Part shown: positions 10,849 to 21,479 of the stretch, in pieces
How positions within the stretch are numbered: the stretch's first letter is position 1
How the letters are laid out: the number at the start of each line of letters is the position of its first letter
NCBI RefSeq assembly: GCF_026151205.1
Contig: NC_087079.1
Location: forward strand, 14,880,445 to 14,944,444
Direction: 5' to 3'
From: Bolinopsis microptera
Taxonomy: Eukaryota > Ctenophora > Tentaculata > Lobata > Bolinopsidae
Length of the DNA: 64,000 bases
Notes under the pieces: model-generated
Seen by the model: only the letters and a program-made list of their open reading frames with translations
Told to the model about the DNA's origin: nothing
Databases searched by the model: none
Made by a program: the position numbers and the translations under genes

Positions 10849-12405
10849 TTGAAAATGGCTTCCGTTGAAGCACTTGAGCTGAGTACTGAAAAGAAAGCTG
10901 CCGTGGAGAACCTTATTATGCAAGCACAAAGGGAGGCTGCTGTGCAAGCTACTAACCAAGCCAAAGTTGACTTCAGAGCTGGAGTTGCTGGGAGTCGCCG
11001 ACCTAACTCGTTTGACCCGACCACTTCGCACATCACTTCGTATTTCGATAGCTTTGAACCTTTTCGAAGGATAATGAACCTTGTAGGTGCTGAGGCAATT
11101 AATACTTTCCTGACTTATCTGGACCAAAAGTCACTAAATGCCTTGATTGCCAATGACCTAGTTAGGAAGGACGACTGGGCAGAATTTCGTAGAGAGGCGA
11201 TTACAGCCTTGACCTCCCCCAGTGAATCGGTCAAAGCAAGATACGAACTGAAAAAAGCTAAACAAAACCTGGATGAAACAGTGTCGGAGTTCGGAGAAAG
11301 ACTTATGGACCTGGCTAAATTAGGTTACACTGCTGATGAACAAGACGCCATGCACTCCATTTTAAAAGATGCCCTGACTGGAGGATTGAACAGAGATGAA
11401 ATTGCTGTTTCTTTGATAAACGAACCTGAGCTAGATTTTAAAACTGCTCTCGAAAAAGCCGTCAAGTTGGACGGAGCTTATAGGGCCAGGTCTTTGCTAC
11501 GTGATGAGGATAATGTCCACGTCGCAATTCTTAAAAACGAAGTTAGCATTGACAGGCATGACTCGCTGGCCATGGGCGAAGCGGAACAGGCTAACAGACC
11601 TCACAGTCATTATCCATTGGGCCTACCTCACTATACCGTCGGCCAATACGAGAGCTGCAATGGAACAGAAAGTAGAACAGTGCAGCAAAACCAAGTCTAT
11701 GGTATTGAACAAGGCTCAAATTATCATCCCCAGCAGTACATTAATCAGCTGTCTTCTCACAATCTTGGCCAACCTGCTGATCCCAGATATGACCACCAGC
11801 CTTATGCGGGCAACTTAAGAGGCCAAGTACAGTGCCACAAGTGCTATCAGTATGGTCACTACGCTAATGGTTGTCCTAACTACTCGGTGGTCCAAAACCA
11901 AAGACGAAACAACAGCGTCCAGTGTCACTATTGTGGAAACTATGGCCACTTTCAAAGAGATTGTCGTAAAAAGATGAGAGACGAGGGAAGTTGGAGCGCT
12001 AGTGGATTGAATGGACAGATAGGACGACCTAACTTCACATCGCCAAGATATGGTAGACCTGGCAACAGCAGACCTGGTCATTTCTCGGAACAAGGACCCA
12101 TCTACAATGGACCTAACAGAGACCAAGAAGATGATAGACCTCAAGAACCTTATCAAAGCCCAGCTTACCAGCCTGGCTACGATAACGGTTACAATTACAG
12201 AAGCTTCACCACTACAAACGCACCTGCAGCAGTACCAACAGCCAGCCATCCAGTGCACCAGCCGCACCAGAACACTGCAAGTAATCAGCATTATACTCCA
12301 AACAGCGGTCCTGTGGGTATACAGAACCCTGACCTGCTGAACCCTCGACCTCAAGCAAACTACTCGGCTCCTTTTAATACTACATGTGAGGTACCACAAA
12401 ACTAG
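10849..12405 (+). CDS. gag: Gag polyprotein of a gypsy-like LTR element
   Basis: An intact 518-residue ORF between the LTRs, the structural particle protein of an LTR retrotransposon. Residues 1-230 form a helical capsid-like region of the retrotransposon gag type (DETVSEFGERLMDLAKLGY; DAMHSILKDALTGGL). Two CCHC zinc knuckles for RNA binding follow: CHKCYQYGHYANGC near residue 328 and CHYCGNYGHFQRDC near residue 358. A Pro/Gln/Tyr-rich tail ends the protein. The first ATG (10849) is followed two codons later by another Met. No env or membrane-spanning ORF is present in the element. Confidence 0.9.
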   Translation: MKMASVEALELSTEKKAAVENLIMQAQREAAVQATNQAKVDFRAGVAGSRRPNSFDPTTSHITSYFDSFEPFRRIMNLVGAEAINTFLTYLDQKSLNALIANDLVRKDDWAEFRREAITALTSPSESVKARYELKKAKQNLDETVSEFGERLMDLAKLGYTADEQDAMHSILKDALTGGLNRDEIAVSLINEPELDFKTALEKAVKLDGAYRARSLLRDEDNVHVAILKNEVSIDRHDSLAMGEAEQANRPHSHYPLGLPHYTVGQYESCNGTESRTVQQNQVYGIEQGSNYHPQQYINQLSSHNLGQPADPRYDHQPYAGNLRGQVQCHKCYQYGHYANGCPNYSVVQNQRRNNSVQCHYCGNYGHFQRDCRKKMRDEGSWSASGLNGQIGRPNFTSPRYGRPGNSRPGHFSEQGPIYNGPNRDQEDDRPQEPYQSPAYQPGYDNGYNYRSFTTTNAPAAVPTASHPVHQPHQNTASNQHYTPNSGPVGIQNPDLLNPRPQANYSAPFNTTCEVPQN

Positions 12406-12593
12406 GTCACCACTCCCCTGGAGGGAGGGAGAACACCGCTTCAGATTCTGTCTCTCCATCTTCACAGGTCAAATTTTGTGAAGGCCACGTTTACTTGGAC
12501 TCAAATTTGTTTGGCACCACTGTAAACACCCTCGTAGACACTGGCGCTAGTATTAACTTGATAAGTGAAGAGCTGGTTAGAGAGCAAGGATAA
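12390..12593 (+). pseudogene. Retroviral-type aspartic protease remnant
   Basis: In the -1 frame relative to gag, overlapping its stop by a few codons, is a reading frame containing LVDTGASINLISEELV. This is the active-site DTGA motif and following strand of a retropepsin, with about 25 residues before it. The frame closes at TAA (12591-12593) soon after the motif. The flap, second half, reverse transcriptase, RNase H and integrase are all absent. The arrangement suggests the internal deletion of an autonomous gypsy-like ancestor within pro-pol. Confidence 0.75.
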
Positions 12594-13391
12594 TGTCCAG
12601 TACCTCTCCCGTAATTTCTTCGACCTGAAAAAATGTAAGTTATCTCTCGAAACATCAAAGACCTTAAAGATAATGACAATGATTCTCCTACTAAAGACTA
12701 ACAAAGACTCTACCAGATTGGACGGAACCTTCAAGTAATGGCTCTCCAATGAGGAATTACTACCCTATAAATTGTTGAGCCTGTAGTAAATGCTTGAGGG
12801 TCTACACTTCTCTGTTACTGTAGTCGCTCACTGTAGTCGCTCACTGATCAGTCTGCGAAGTCTTTCGACCTCGGTTACCCTGGATACCTGCAACATAATG
12901 CAAAAGAAACTCCTCAAACGGCTACAATGTAACAATCAACAATCTATCAAACTAACAAAATAACATTGCAGTGAACACACTACTCCCCTCGGCAGGTTCC
13001 AGAGGCTCGACACGAGCCACGAGCCGGCCACGCCTATCAACCTCTTCGCTATCGCTGGTTCTTCTCCTCTTTCTACCTTTCCCTTTTCGGATGGTCCGGA
13101 CATGTAAAAATTTGGGACACTGTACAAAAGCACAAAATTCGATTGCAAAAGAAACTCGAATGCAAGTGAACTGAACAATAATTTTTAAAGACTTGAATTT
13201 ACTGCCTAATGCAACCCAAACAATGATTGACAGTTGAACCGATAATTGCACAGTTCCGACTTTGAATATATAGAATTTTACAATTAAGTCATATAATACC
13301 CTAAATTTCTATACTGGTCCCACTTCTATTTCCAAATTTTTCAAAGACTGCAGAGAGGGATTTATTTTTAAGCTTTTCTACGGGGAAGTAT
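12594..13391. other. Noncoding remainder of the LTR element interior
   Basis: No pol-like ORF is found on either strand. A purine-rich CGGGGAAGTA lies directly ahead of the 3' LTR and is a possible polypurine tract. Confidence 0.55.
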
Positions 13392-14209
13392 TGTAGACAT
13401 CCAGTTCGCATGTGTATTTTGAATTTTAATTTTAGTTTCTTAATAATTTTAGTTTTTGTAGATTTCACGTAAAAGTTGTAAAGTTGAATGTGGAGCTGTG
13501 CCAACTGATTCCAGACTGATTTCTTTACAGTACCTGATTCCATCTCCTGATTTTAAGACAAGAATTTGAATCTAGAACAATAAAATGATAAACTCCCTTT
13601 AATCTCAAATCCTGAAATAGTGTTAAATTCTTTAAAAGAACTCAAGTCATTCAAACTTGATCAAATAAGCGGAATCTTTCTTTGAACAGCATGACACAGT
13701 ACGATACCAAATAATTGACAAATGATTCATTAATGATTACGGCCAAAGCCCAGTCCTAAAAATAAAAATAAATACTGATATAACGATCAATTTTAAAGAT
13801 AACGGAATTTAGGAGCTAGTTGTTCGATGATTTGAAAGTGATTGATAAGCCGCAAGACGCGCAGATAATGATATTGTATGCATGAATATCGAATTATTGT
13901 TGAGACGGGTTGCCCGAGGTTAGTACCGGAAAGCCCGAGGATAATACCGGATGCCCGTGATTGATGTCGGAGGATTGATTACTGAAATAAGCGTGATAAT
14001 TTGACATGTTTATTTAAGCTGAATCAAACAGCTCTAATCAGCACAGCCTCGTATTATTTTGAGAGAGTTTTGTCACTTCAAAGAAGTTCAACAGCTAGCT
14101 CCCATATTCCTTACTGTTAAATATGCTACAATAGTTTAAATCAGTTTCATAACGTGCTCGTTTCTCTTAGTCCCCCTTAGTCTTGTCCAAAGAAACCCTA
14201 CAGCGCACA
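13392..14209 (+). mobile_element. 3' LTR (818 bp)
   Basis: TGTAGACATCC...CAGCGCACA, the same length and by eye the same sequence as the 5' LTR. It is followed directly by GGGTTAGGG, the resumption of the interrupted telomere-like tract. Confidence 0.93.
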
Positions 14210-14373
14210 GGGTTAGGGTTAGGGTTAGGGTTAGGGTTAGGGTTAGGGTTAGGGTTAGGGTTAGGGTTAGGGTCCTGGGTCAGGGTCAGGGTCAGGGTCA
14301 GGGTCAGGGTCAGGGTCAGGGTCAGGGTCAGGGTCAGGGTCAGGGTCAGGGTCAGGGTCAGGGTCAGGGTCAG
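14210..14373 (+). repeat. Telomere-like tract: (TTAGGG)n then (TCAGGG)n
   Basis: Ten or so TTAGGG units are followed by GTCCTGGG and about sixteen TCAGGG variant units. This is the right half of the array split by the LTR element. The long ORF across it (Gly-Leu then Val-Arg repeats) is only translated repeat. Confidence 0.97.
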
Positions 14374-14399
14374 GATTAATTGTATTAAATTATATTTCC

Positions 14400-14460
14400 G
14401 GGGGTCAATTGTCGGAGGTCAATTGTCGGGGGTCAATTGTCGGGGGGTCAATTGTCGCCC
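14400..14460. repeat. GGGGGTCAATTGTCG repeat block, right
   Basis: Four copies of GGGGTCAATTGTCG, inverted relative to the block at 9730-9895. Confidence 0.9.
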
Positions 14461-14504
14461 ACCCCTAAGCTTAACAGCCTTTCATCATAATCTGATAGCT
14501 AGAC

Positions 14505-15664
14505 TTTATTCTAAGTCTAGTTATTTCTAGCAACCTCTCAATGCTATCTCCAGCTCTATCCCGACCCTGGCAATGACATATGCGGGTTATTCGAGGTATC
14601 TTGCATAGCAAACGAAGCGGCATGTGCAATGTGCATTCACAACACAAAAAAGCCACAGTGGATGATGGAAGGTATATTTACACTTCCTATACCCCCCTAT
14701 AATACCGGGCCTCTTGCGAGAGTGACAAAAGGTGCACAGTTAAAAGAAGCCCCTGTGAGAAATCGCATTTCTTGCACAACTGGGTCTAATTATTATAGAG
14801 GCAAAGAAGAGGTCCGGTACATTCAGATACCCGGTATAGATTGGCAAGATTGACGGTACAGAGAGGTTTTGATCATTGAAATCAATAAAATGATAGTATA
14901 CAGCAGGTAAAATCGGTTCGATCTTAAACGGTCCTTTTGTGCTGTTTCTTTATGTGGAATTTGATAAAGCTGTATTGTAATTAGTTATGAAACTCTAATA
15001 TTGTGTGGTTAACGTTTTTCAGGTTCAGCCCTTTCCGCTAAGCTATTCCTAATTACTAAAATATGCCGAGATTTACTGAACTCCAACTTCAAATATTGAT
15101 GATTTTAGTATTCCCCAATCTAAAAAGGTTCGAAGTTTTTCTGCAAAGCATTTTTATCCACGTTTCATGCAATTCGATCACTTTTGGCGGAAATTTTTTT
15201 TTCAAATTTTCGAAATTTTTTCAAGTCTCGAAAAAAATTTGGAAGTGAAAAAGTTTTGAAGTTTTTCTAAAAACTACATTTCTCCGTGTTTCAAACGATT
15301 TTAATCATTTTGAGCCAATAAAAATTTTTCACTTTTTTGGTAATTAACTAATTAGTAATTATCCAATTAGCTGATTGTCCGATGTAAAAATGTTTTGTAC
15401 AAAAGTTTCACTCCTTGATAAGATAAACATTCTAGGTTAATTTCCAGCCTTCTAAGACGTTCACAACTAAAGATATTTGGCAAACTAGAAAGGTGGTACA
15501 AAGGTGGTAAAAAGTGGTAAAAAGTGGTGTTTCTGTCGAGATACAAAATTGGTGACAAGTCTAATTATGTTCGTAGGGGTTCTAACTACCATATTCCGTT
15601 GCTAAATCCTTGTGAACATTTAAATCCAACGGAACCCTTAAATCGACCACTTTTCCCCTTACTA
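14505..15664. mobile_element. Right arm of large inverted-repeat element
   Basis: Inverted near-identical partner of 8141-9285. It ends CCACTTTTCCCCTTACT at its outer edge. Together the arms bracket the ORF1 relic, the TCAATTG blocks, the telomere-like array and the later LTR insertion. Confidence 0.85.
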
Positions 15665-15769
15665 TTATTCCAGATGGGAATTTATACTTCCTTTATCATC
15701 TCTATTTATCAGTATCGGTTTTGAGATCAAAATGAGCTTAAATTTTACAAATAGCCTGATCATCCTGTG

Positions 15770-16335
15770 ACCTGCCTAAAATTGTTTTAAGGCGCAGGTT
15801 ATATTTCCGCCGAAAGCACACTCCCCAAACCTAAAATTAGGTTTTGACTCAACAACCTGAAGTCTGTAGACTTTGAAACTATGCTCTACCCCACTCAATG
15901 TGATGATTCTGACCATTTGTAAGTGTATGCTCAAGATGAGCGCTTAACTCCAATCAGAAGCTGAGACATCCTGAAATAAGTGTGATAATTCAAATTGTTA
16001 CCCCATACCAGGGACAAAAGGAAATCGCGGCATGTACGTAATCACGATTTTTTCCCATTATTTAATTTGCGACAAATTTTATGTATAGTTTAATGTATAG
16101 TCGTTAGAAATCGCGGTATCGCGAATTTTGGCCAAATTAATCGCGAAATCCTTTTGTCCCTGCTCCATACCACATACTCGCGAGACTGCAAAAAGGCGTG
16201 GTCATATAACTCGTCAAGCTTAAGTGTGAGGACTTTGAAACCATGTTCTACCCCCCTAAATGTGATGATTCTGACTATTTTCATACCCAAGTTGATCTCT
16301 TTTCTCCAATCAGAAGTGGAGTCGGAGATATCTGG
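15770..16335. repeat. Two diverged copies of a dispersed repeat, split by a MITE
   Basis: 15770-15980 and 16171-16335 share GACTTTGAAAC, TGTTCTACCCC-like, AATGTGATGATTCTGAC and CTCCAATCAGAAG segments in the same order. They look like an old local duplication. Confidence 0.6.
16009..16162. mobile_element. hAT-like MITE, 154 bp
   Basis: Terminal inverted repeats CAGGGACAAAAGGA...TCCTTTTGTCCCTG bound a short AT-rich interior. The 8-bp flanks are CCCCATAC (16001-16008) and CTCCATAC (16163-16170), a target duplication with one change. CAGGG ends and 8-bp duplication are typical of hAT. A related fragment (GGACAAAAGAAAATCGCG) lies at 40436. Confidence 0.8.
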
Positions 16336-16820
16336 GTTTCCGTTTAGCGTTCGCGAAAGCGCAAAAAAAGGGCGTGGTCAATTGCTCAAAACTGCCCCAT
16401 ATTCAGAAATTCTACCAAGCCAAATTTGTTTCTAAGGGGTCCCTTGAGCCGTTCCAGGTCTCAAATCTCGGGGCGGAAGACGTTTCTACGGGAATATTCT
16501 TAGATCCATGATATTGGCCGTACCACGTACACGCAGATATTTACAACATGAGCTGCGATAAGACTTATCGCTCGGTCGACCGAAGTGAAAGTAGTACTAT
16601 CAACAACAATTTCAAAGTGGATGACATAATTGGTTTTGCTACAGACTACTGAATGTAATCTATACAATATTAGTCAACTGCTTCCAAACTCCCAGTAATT
16701 TAATCAAATTATTATATGAATTGCTATTTTATATTTGCTATTAATTTGCTTCCTTAGTAAATTAGTACTCAGTAACTCAGTAGGTAAGGTACGGGACATT
16801 AGGTCATTGTCAGAAATAAA
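16171..16820. other. Noncoding DNA
   Basis: Apart from the diverged repeat at its left end, no gene or structure is supported here. Confidence 0.45.
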
Positions 16821-18500
16821 TTGATGATCATGATACAACTCCCAGAATTGAATAATAAATTCAATTACGCTTCCTCTGATGTCCCCCAGGGTAAACTCTG
16901 TGTGCTAAACATTGGTTGGAGTGATGCAGATAGCGCACGTTGCATATTTTTTCCAGAGAGTTTAAGAAATTCGTTTGGGATTAAGTCTTCTGACACTGCC
17001 TTCCCTTCTTTGGAGCTGATGTCTTGGTTTAGGATTTCTGTGAGTGTTTGCTGGGTGGCATCTCTGGCCATTTCATCTTGTAGCTGTTTTATTTTCTTTG
17101 GGCCGATAGATAGTGTACTATACAACTCTTTGAAGAATTTGAATTGCTGAAGCTAAGCATACTAAAGACGTCCAGTTTGCTTCCATTTGTCTTTATTTCT
17201 TTAAACCTCTTGAAACGGTCCCAGTTTATTATATATTTTTGCTTTGTAATTGTTTGATGTCACTACAATTACAAAGGTCCTCTATGAATGCAGATTTTTA
17301 AAGTTTTATGAGTTTCCGATATGATCGTCATCTTTCATAGTAAGAGTCTCTGCTAGTTTTTGATTCGCAGTATTTTTGCCGTAACTTTTGGACAGTTTGT
17401 TCAACTCCCGCTTGCCATTTTGATTTATGCAACTGACATCAAACCACGGAGTTTTGGGCTTCATCCTTTGTCTCCTTTTTCTTTTTCCGCCCACTATTTT
17501 CCTATCTGGCTTGTTCCCCTTTGTCGGAAGAATTACATCGGCAATGTCTTGGAAGATAGATTCGAGTTCTTCATTAAGACACAAAACTTGTTTTCTGTCT
17601 GTGCACTGGGTTTCCGCGATTAGGGTTATTTTCTGAACGAATTCTGGCGAATTCTGGATCGCATGAAACTGAAATTGAAGTTTCTCGTCCTCATTATCCC
17701 ATTTGTATATTGTACTTGTAGGTGCGTCTTCTAGTGTTTCAAGTAGATCCTCTGCATCAACCAACTACCAAGTTGTGTTTGTGATTTGTTTTGCAGATGC
17801 ACGGCTTGTGGTCAGAGAATTTGTTAAGATTCTGCACTTGGCATGACAGCACTGATTTCAACAATTCAGGTGTGACTGCCATATCAACTACAGTTGACAG
17901 AGGTATATTCCCCAAAGATGTCTCCCAGTGTGTTACCGTTTAGTAGCGATAGTCCATTATACGAGCGAGGAAATCTAACAATAGGTTACCCCTGGGGTTA
18001 AGTACTTGATCCTTGCTTACTCTCCCGCTAGTTTTTGTATGGCTGGAGGGGATTTCATCTGGTTCTTTAAAGTCGAAGTTGGTGTTTCCAGTACGAGCTT
18101 TTAGGTCGCCCACCAGCAAGATCTTGACAAGATTGGGGTTTTGAGCTTTGAAGTCGAGGAGGTGCTTTAAAGTTTTCATATAATGTATAAGGGGATGCAT
18201 TTCTAGCCTAACGTTTTGATTTGTACGACGACTGCTCTGGTGAGTCGTAGACATTGATGATGTTGAACTTGTTTTCCATATCATTGGGATAGAAAGTAAT
18301 AGCTTGGAGGTCAGGGCAATTTGTTTTGACTAGCTTTACTCGTTTTGAATTTGAGCGATGTACATTGTACCCCGATGCAAATTCACCCGATCAAGAGCCT
18401 TTTCTTGTGCTGTTGAAGCACTCATACTCATATTGTTGGGAAAAAGGTCCTGTTCGGTTTCTTGCAGGCAAAAACACTGCTTTGTGTCAGGATGTTGACA
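16821..18500 (-). pseudogene. Decayed LINE: endonuclease and start of reverse transcriptase
   Basis: On the minus strand, frame-broken pieces appear in LINE order. The APE-type endonuclease has KILLVGDLKARTG (18100s) and then SDHKP (17800s). The linker at 17764-17306 contains KPKTPWFDVSC and KRELNKLSKSYGKN. The start of the reverse transcriptase at 17125-16865 has SEDLIPNEFLKLS. The catalytic YADD part is missing, so the copy is truncated and inactive. The linker style is of the RTE/CR1-like group. Confidence 0.72.
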
Positions 18501-18559
18501 ATAATATGAATGTTAACTAATAATATTAATATATATGTACTTGCTTTAATTTTATGATG

Positions 18560-18740
18560 TTTTCGATGTTATGTCATGAAAAACGTTTGACCCTAATCAT
18601 AGTTATGGTCATATCGATATTTTCTTCACAGCGGTACGACTACCAAATCTGATACTATCTGGATCAACTGTCCGATCCCCAGTTGTTGCGAAAAAGTGCG
18701 GTTTTAGGTCAATAGTGCCATCGCACTATATCAATATGTT
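18560..18740. repeat. Dispersed repeat, copy 1
   Basis: Shares ATAGTTATGG(T/G)CAT, CACAGCG(G/A)TAC and TTAGGTCAATAGTGC with 41812-41985 in the same order. It is an unclassified dispersed family. Confidence 0.65.
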
Positions 18741-18935
18741 GCATCTGGGGACAGTTGATTCAGATCATGTACCTACAAGTTCAACTTCAAGCTGGTCTTA
18801 GACTCAGCTCAGGTAAGGAGTCAGGGGTATACTTTATAGGTAACATTTCAGTGCCTAACATTGCCTAATGTGCCGCTGATTTGGCGAATAATGCAGCGAT
18901 TATTTGCTCGCGATTATTTGCTCGCGATTATTTGC

Positions 18936-18943
18936 TATATAAT
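18936..18943 (+). promoter_or_regulatory. Possible TATA box of the acetyltransferase gene
   Basis: TATATAAT lies 83 bp before the ATG at 19026, just after three copies of GCGATTATTTGCTC. Position is the only support. Confidence 0.3.
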
Positions 18944-19025
18944 TTTGATTTATCGCGTTTTGTGTTTTGAGTACGCCTATGTTTGTGTGATATTGTCAGT
19001 TTTAGTACAGCACTATTGTCACTAA

Positions 19026-19970
19026 ATGACTAAATTTCTTAATCTTACATCTCCCAAATCTTCAGACGCTACAAAGTTAGTAATTAACGATATCATGGAA
19101 AAATGTAAAATTCTGTCTTCGTCCGAAATCTCTGTGGATGAGAATCTACTCTACAAGCAGGCTCTTCGTTACATTGAAAAGAAATGGTTAAATGCAGAAG
19201 AAGAGACGGTTTGCATCGAATCTTATCGATCCGAAAGTGGGCTTTACTTCTCTGTGATTTATGGCTCGTCTTCTCATATGAGAGGGATTGGCGCAGTAAA
19301 TGTTCACTGTGACAAACGTTCTAATTCAGCTGAAGTCACTGAGTTTTGTGAACTAGTTTTTAGGCCAGAGATTATAGCTAAAATGAAGAACGTGGATATG
19401 GTAATCCTTTCTTTGCAGTCAGAAAGGTTTATGGATACGTTTTTCAACAAATTCAACGAAGTATCGAATAATAAATACGCTGTGAAAGATGAAGTTTATT
19501 TGTATTTACCAAACCCGAGTACCGCGATCATCTCTGAAGTAATCCCTGATTTACCAGACGGATACAGATTCGGAAAACTTCAAAACAAACATGTGGAGTT
19601 TCTTGCAAGAATCTGGACTCAAGATCTCGGAGACACACCTCAGAACGAAGATAATGAACATGTTGCCATATTTCATGAAAGTGAAGAGATTCCAGTTGGC
19701 TGGATCAATGTTTATTCTGACGGAACTGTCGGACAATTGCATGTCTCACTCTCTCACCGTAGGAAGGGCCTTGCTAGAATCATTCTTAGGAAAATGTACA
19801 ACACCATTAAGGATACCTTTAGTTTTGGACCATTTGTAACCATATCTATAACTATTGACAACCATACTTCAGCTAAATTATTCTCTAGTGAAGGGTGGGT
19901 TAAGCACAATAGAGCTTATTATAGGAAGTACACGTATCTTAAGACTAGAGTTGATCATAATAAATGGTAA
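19026..19970 (+). CDS. GNAT-family N-acetyl/acyltransferase, GLYAT/FR47-like
   Basis: A 314-residue single-exon ORF. The C-terminal third carries the acyl-CoA binding core of the GNAT fold: PVGWINVYSDGTVGQLHVSL (strand 4), then the pyrophosphate-loop signature HRRKGLARIILRKM (R/Q-x-x-G-x-A). A later strand (FVTISITIDN) and a late motif (AKLFSSEGWVKH, with LF...GW) follow. The N-terminal 150 residues are a less conserved GNAT-like half, as in glycine N-acyltransferase relatives. The protein should transfer an acyl or acetyl group from CoA to an amine. The substrate cannot be told. There is no signal peptide, so it is probably cytosolic. The start is the first ATG after an in-frame stop. The ORF is intact despite lying between LINE remains and a poly-C tract. 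Confidence 0.85.
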   Translation: MTKFLNLTSPKSSDATKLVINDIMEKCKILSSSEISVDENLLYKQALRYIEKKWLNAEEETVCIESYRSESGLYFSVIYGSSSHMRGIGAVNVHCDKRSNSAEVTEFCELVFRPEIIAKMKNVDMVILSLQSERFMDTFFNKFNEVSNNKYAVKDEVYLYLPNPSTAIISEVIPDLPDGYRFGKLQNKHVEFLARIWTQDLGDTPQNEDNEHVAIFHESEEIPVGWINVYSDGTVGQLHVSLSHRRKGLARIILRKMYNTIKDTFSFGPFVTISITIDNHTSAKLFSSEGWVKHNRAYYRKYTYLKTRVDHNKW

Positions 19971-20077
19971 AATGCATGACGTTCCATGATGACCAAGTTT
20001 GGTTACCTTCTCTGCTAGTCTCTCGCTCGGTTCCCTTTACTGGGCGGCTCCAGTGGCGTAACTTTGCCTGTTGGCGC

Positions 20078-20104
20078 CCCCCCCCCCCCCCCCCGCTTAA
20101 AAAG

Positions 20105-20139
<35 letters not shown>

Positions 20140-20160
20140 TTGGCGCCCGCCCCCCTTTTT
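20078..20160. repeat. Poly-C tracts
   Basis: Two long runs of C (about 18 and about 35 bases) separated by GCTTAAAAAG, next to GTTGGCGCCC. The run lengths may be unreliable in the assembly. Confidence 0.85.
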
Positions 20161-21084
20161 AGCACCCCTCGCTAAAATTGGACAAAATAGATGATCATGA
20201 TTTTTTAGAGGATACGCCTGTAAAAGTTTTAAAAATTTGTCCCACATTCATAGTCAAAGTCAAACGACGGGGTCGGCGGTGCCCTTTGTTACGCCATTGG
20301 GCGGCGCTCAGCCTGTCATTCCGCCGCATCTTTATTTTTACATTAACAAATTTTGTAGCGATAGCAGATGGTGGATAAGTAACTGTAAAGCATGTAAAGT
20401 TAAACTATGTACGCGAACTTTTACTTAGAATTTTAACGTTAACTTTAAATTTTCCTGGTTTCATTATTTCAATTTGCGAAGCGAGTATAAGTAGCATTAT
20501 AATTATATTTATATGATTAAAATATCGCCTTAAATTCATGTTTATACGGAGAACCTAGCCTATAAAAAAATGTATATTATTTATATTTTATATTATTTAT
20601 ATATAATATTTAGCAGGAACCTCCCAGTCCCACGACAACCTTAAACATAACTTGAATTTTTCAAATTTTTTGGATTTATAGTTTAACCTTACGGGAAGAT
20701 CATAACACTTGTTTCAATTTAGTGTCCTGTTTTTTGTGTTATAATTTGTAAACGGAAAGAATCGTGCATTCTATTTAGTGGGCAGCAAATCCGAGTGTGC
20801 TAAATCACTCTACATGCTACACTCTTCGAGATTTTTCTAAAAGGGCGCCCGACAGTTGAAACCAACTTGAATCGATGTATTTTCGGACGCTGATTCCGAA
20901 TCACCCCAAACCAATCTGTATAATTAACACAAACACATTCTATTACTATTACAACTCAAAAGTTCAGATGTAAGAATTTGATGTTGAAATGTCTTATTGC
21001 AATTGAAAGCCTTCTCCATAAAAATCTCTCAAGATAGGTTAAATGAAGAGGTTCGGACTTGGGGAAGGGGTCTTCACGAATGTA
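20161..21084. other. AT-rich intergenic DNA
   Basis: No supported gene. Contains a TATATTATTTATATTTTA-like low-complexity stretch near 20570-20610. Confidence 0.5.
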
Positions 21085-21479
21085 CAGGGTGGGCCAAAAG
21101 TCAGTGTGCAAACGTTGGCCTTAATAGCTCAGTCACTGAGTGCCCAATTGAAATACTTCCTTCTGGTATGACTTAGTATCACCACTGGTTCGAGGAATTT
21201 GTCAACTCGAAAAATATTCGCGTTCATTTTTTTCAAATGGAGGTTCATTTTCACATTTATTTGATAGTTTGCATAGTCGGATCAAGCTAAATGTTATTGA
21301 ATTGTGTTTGGCCATTCGAATTACGTTTGTCCTAAAAGAATTAGAACTGTAGCTTCTCATATGACCGAGATATGAAGCATAACGAGTTAATTCATTACGT
21401 GTGATCAGGTGATTGGTTTACCTAATCACGTGATAAGGTGACCCCGTTAACTACCCCTTTAAACATTATGGGAATTGTT

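Noticed and set aside
11815-12465. 216-codon minus-strand ORF
   Set aside because: Antisense shadow of gag with no domain; the gag frame has zinc knuckles and capsid-like sequence.
14183-14530. 115-codon ORF of Gly-Leu and Val-Arg repeats
   Set aside because: It is the translation of (TTAGGG)n and (TCAGGG)n and part of the LTR; no independent coding signal.
16821-17150. Plus-strand 109-codon ORF
   Set aside because: Antisense to the LINE reverse transcriptase fragment, which has the family motifs.
19945-20247. Glycine- and proline-rich ORFs on both strands
   Set aside because: They are produced by poly-C/poly-G runs.
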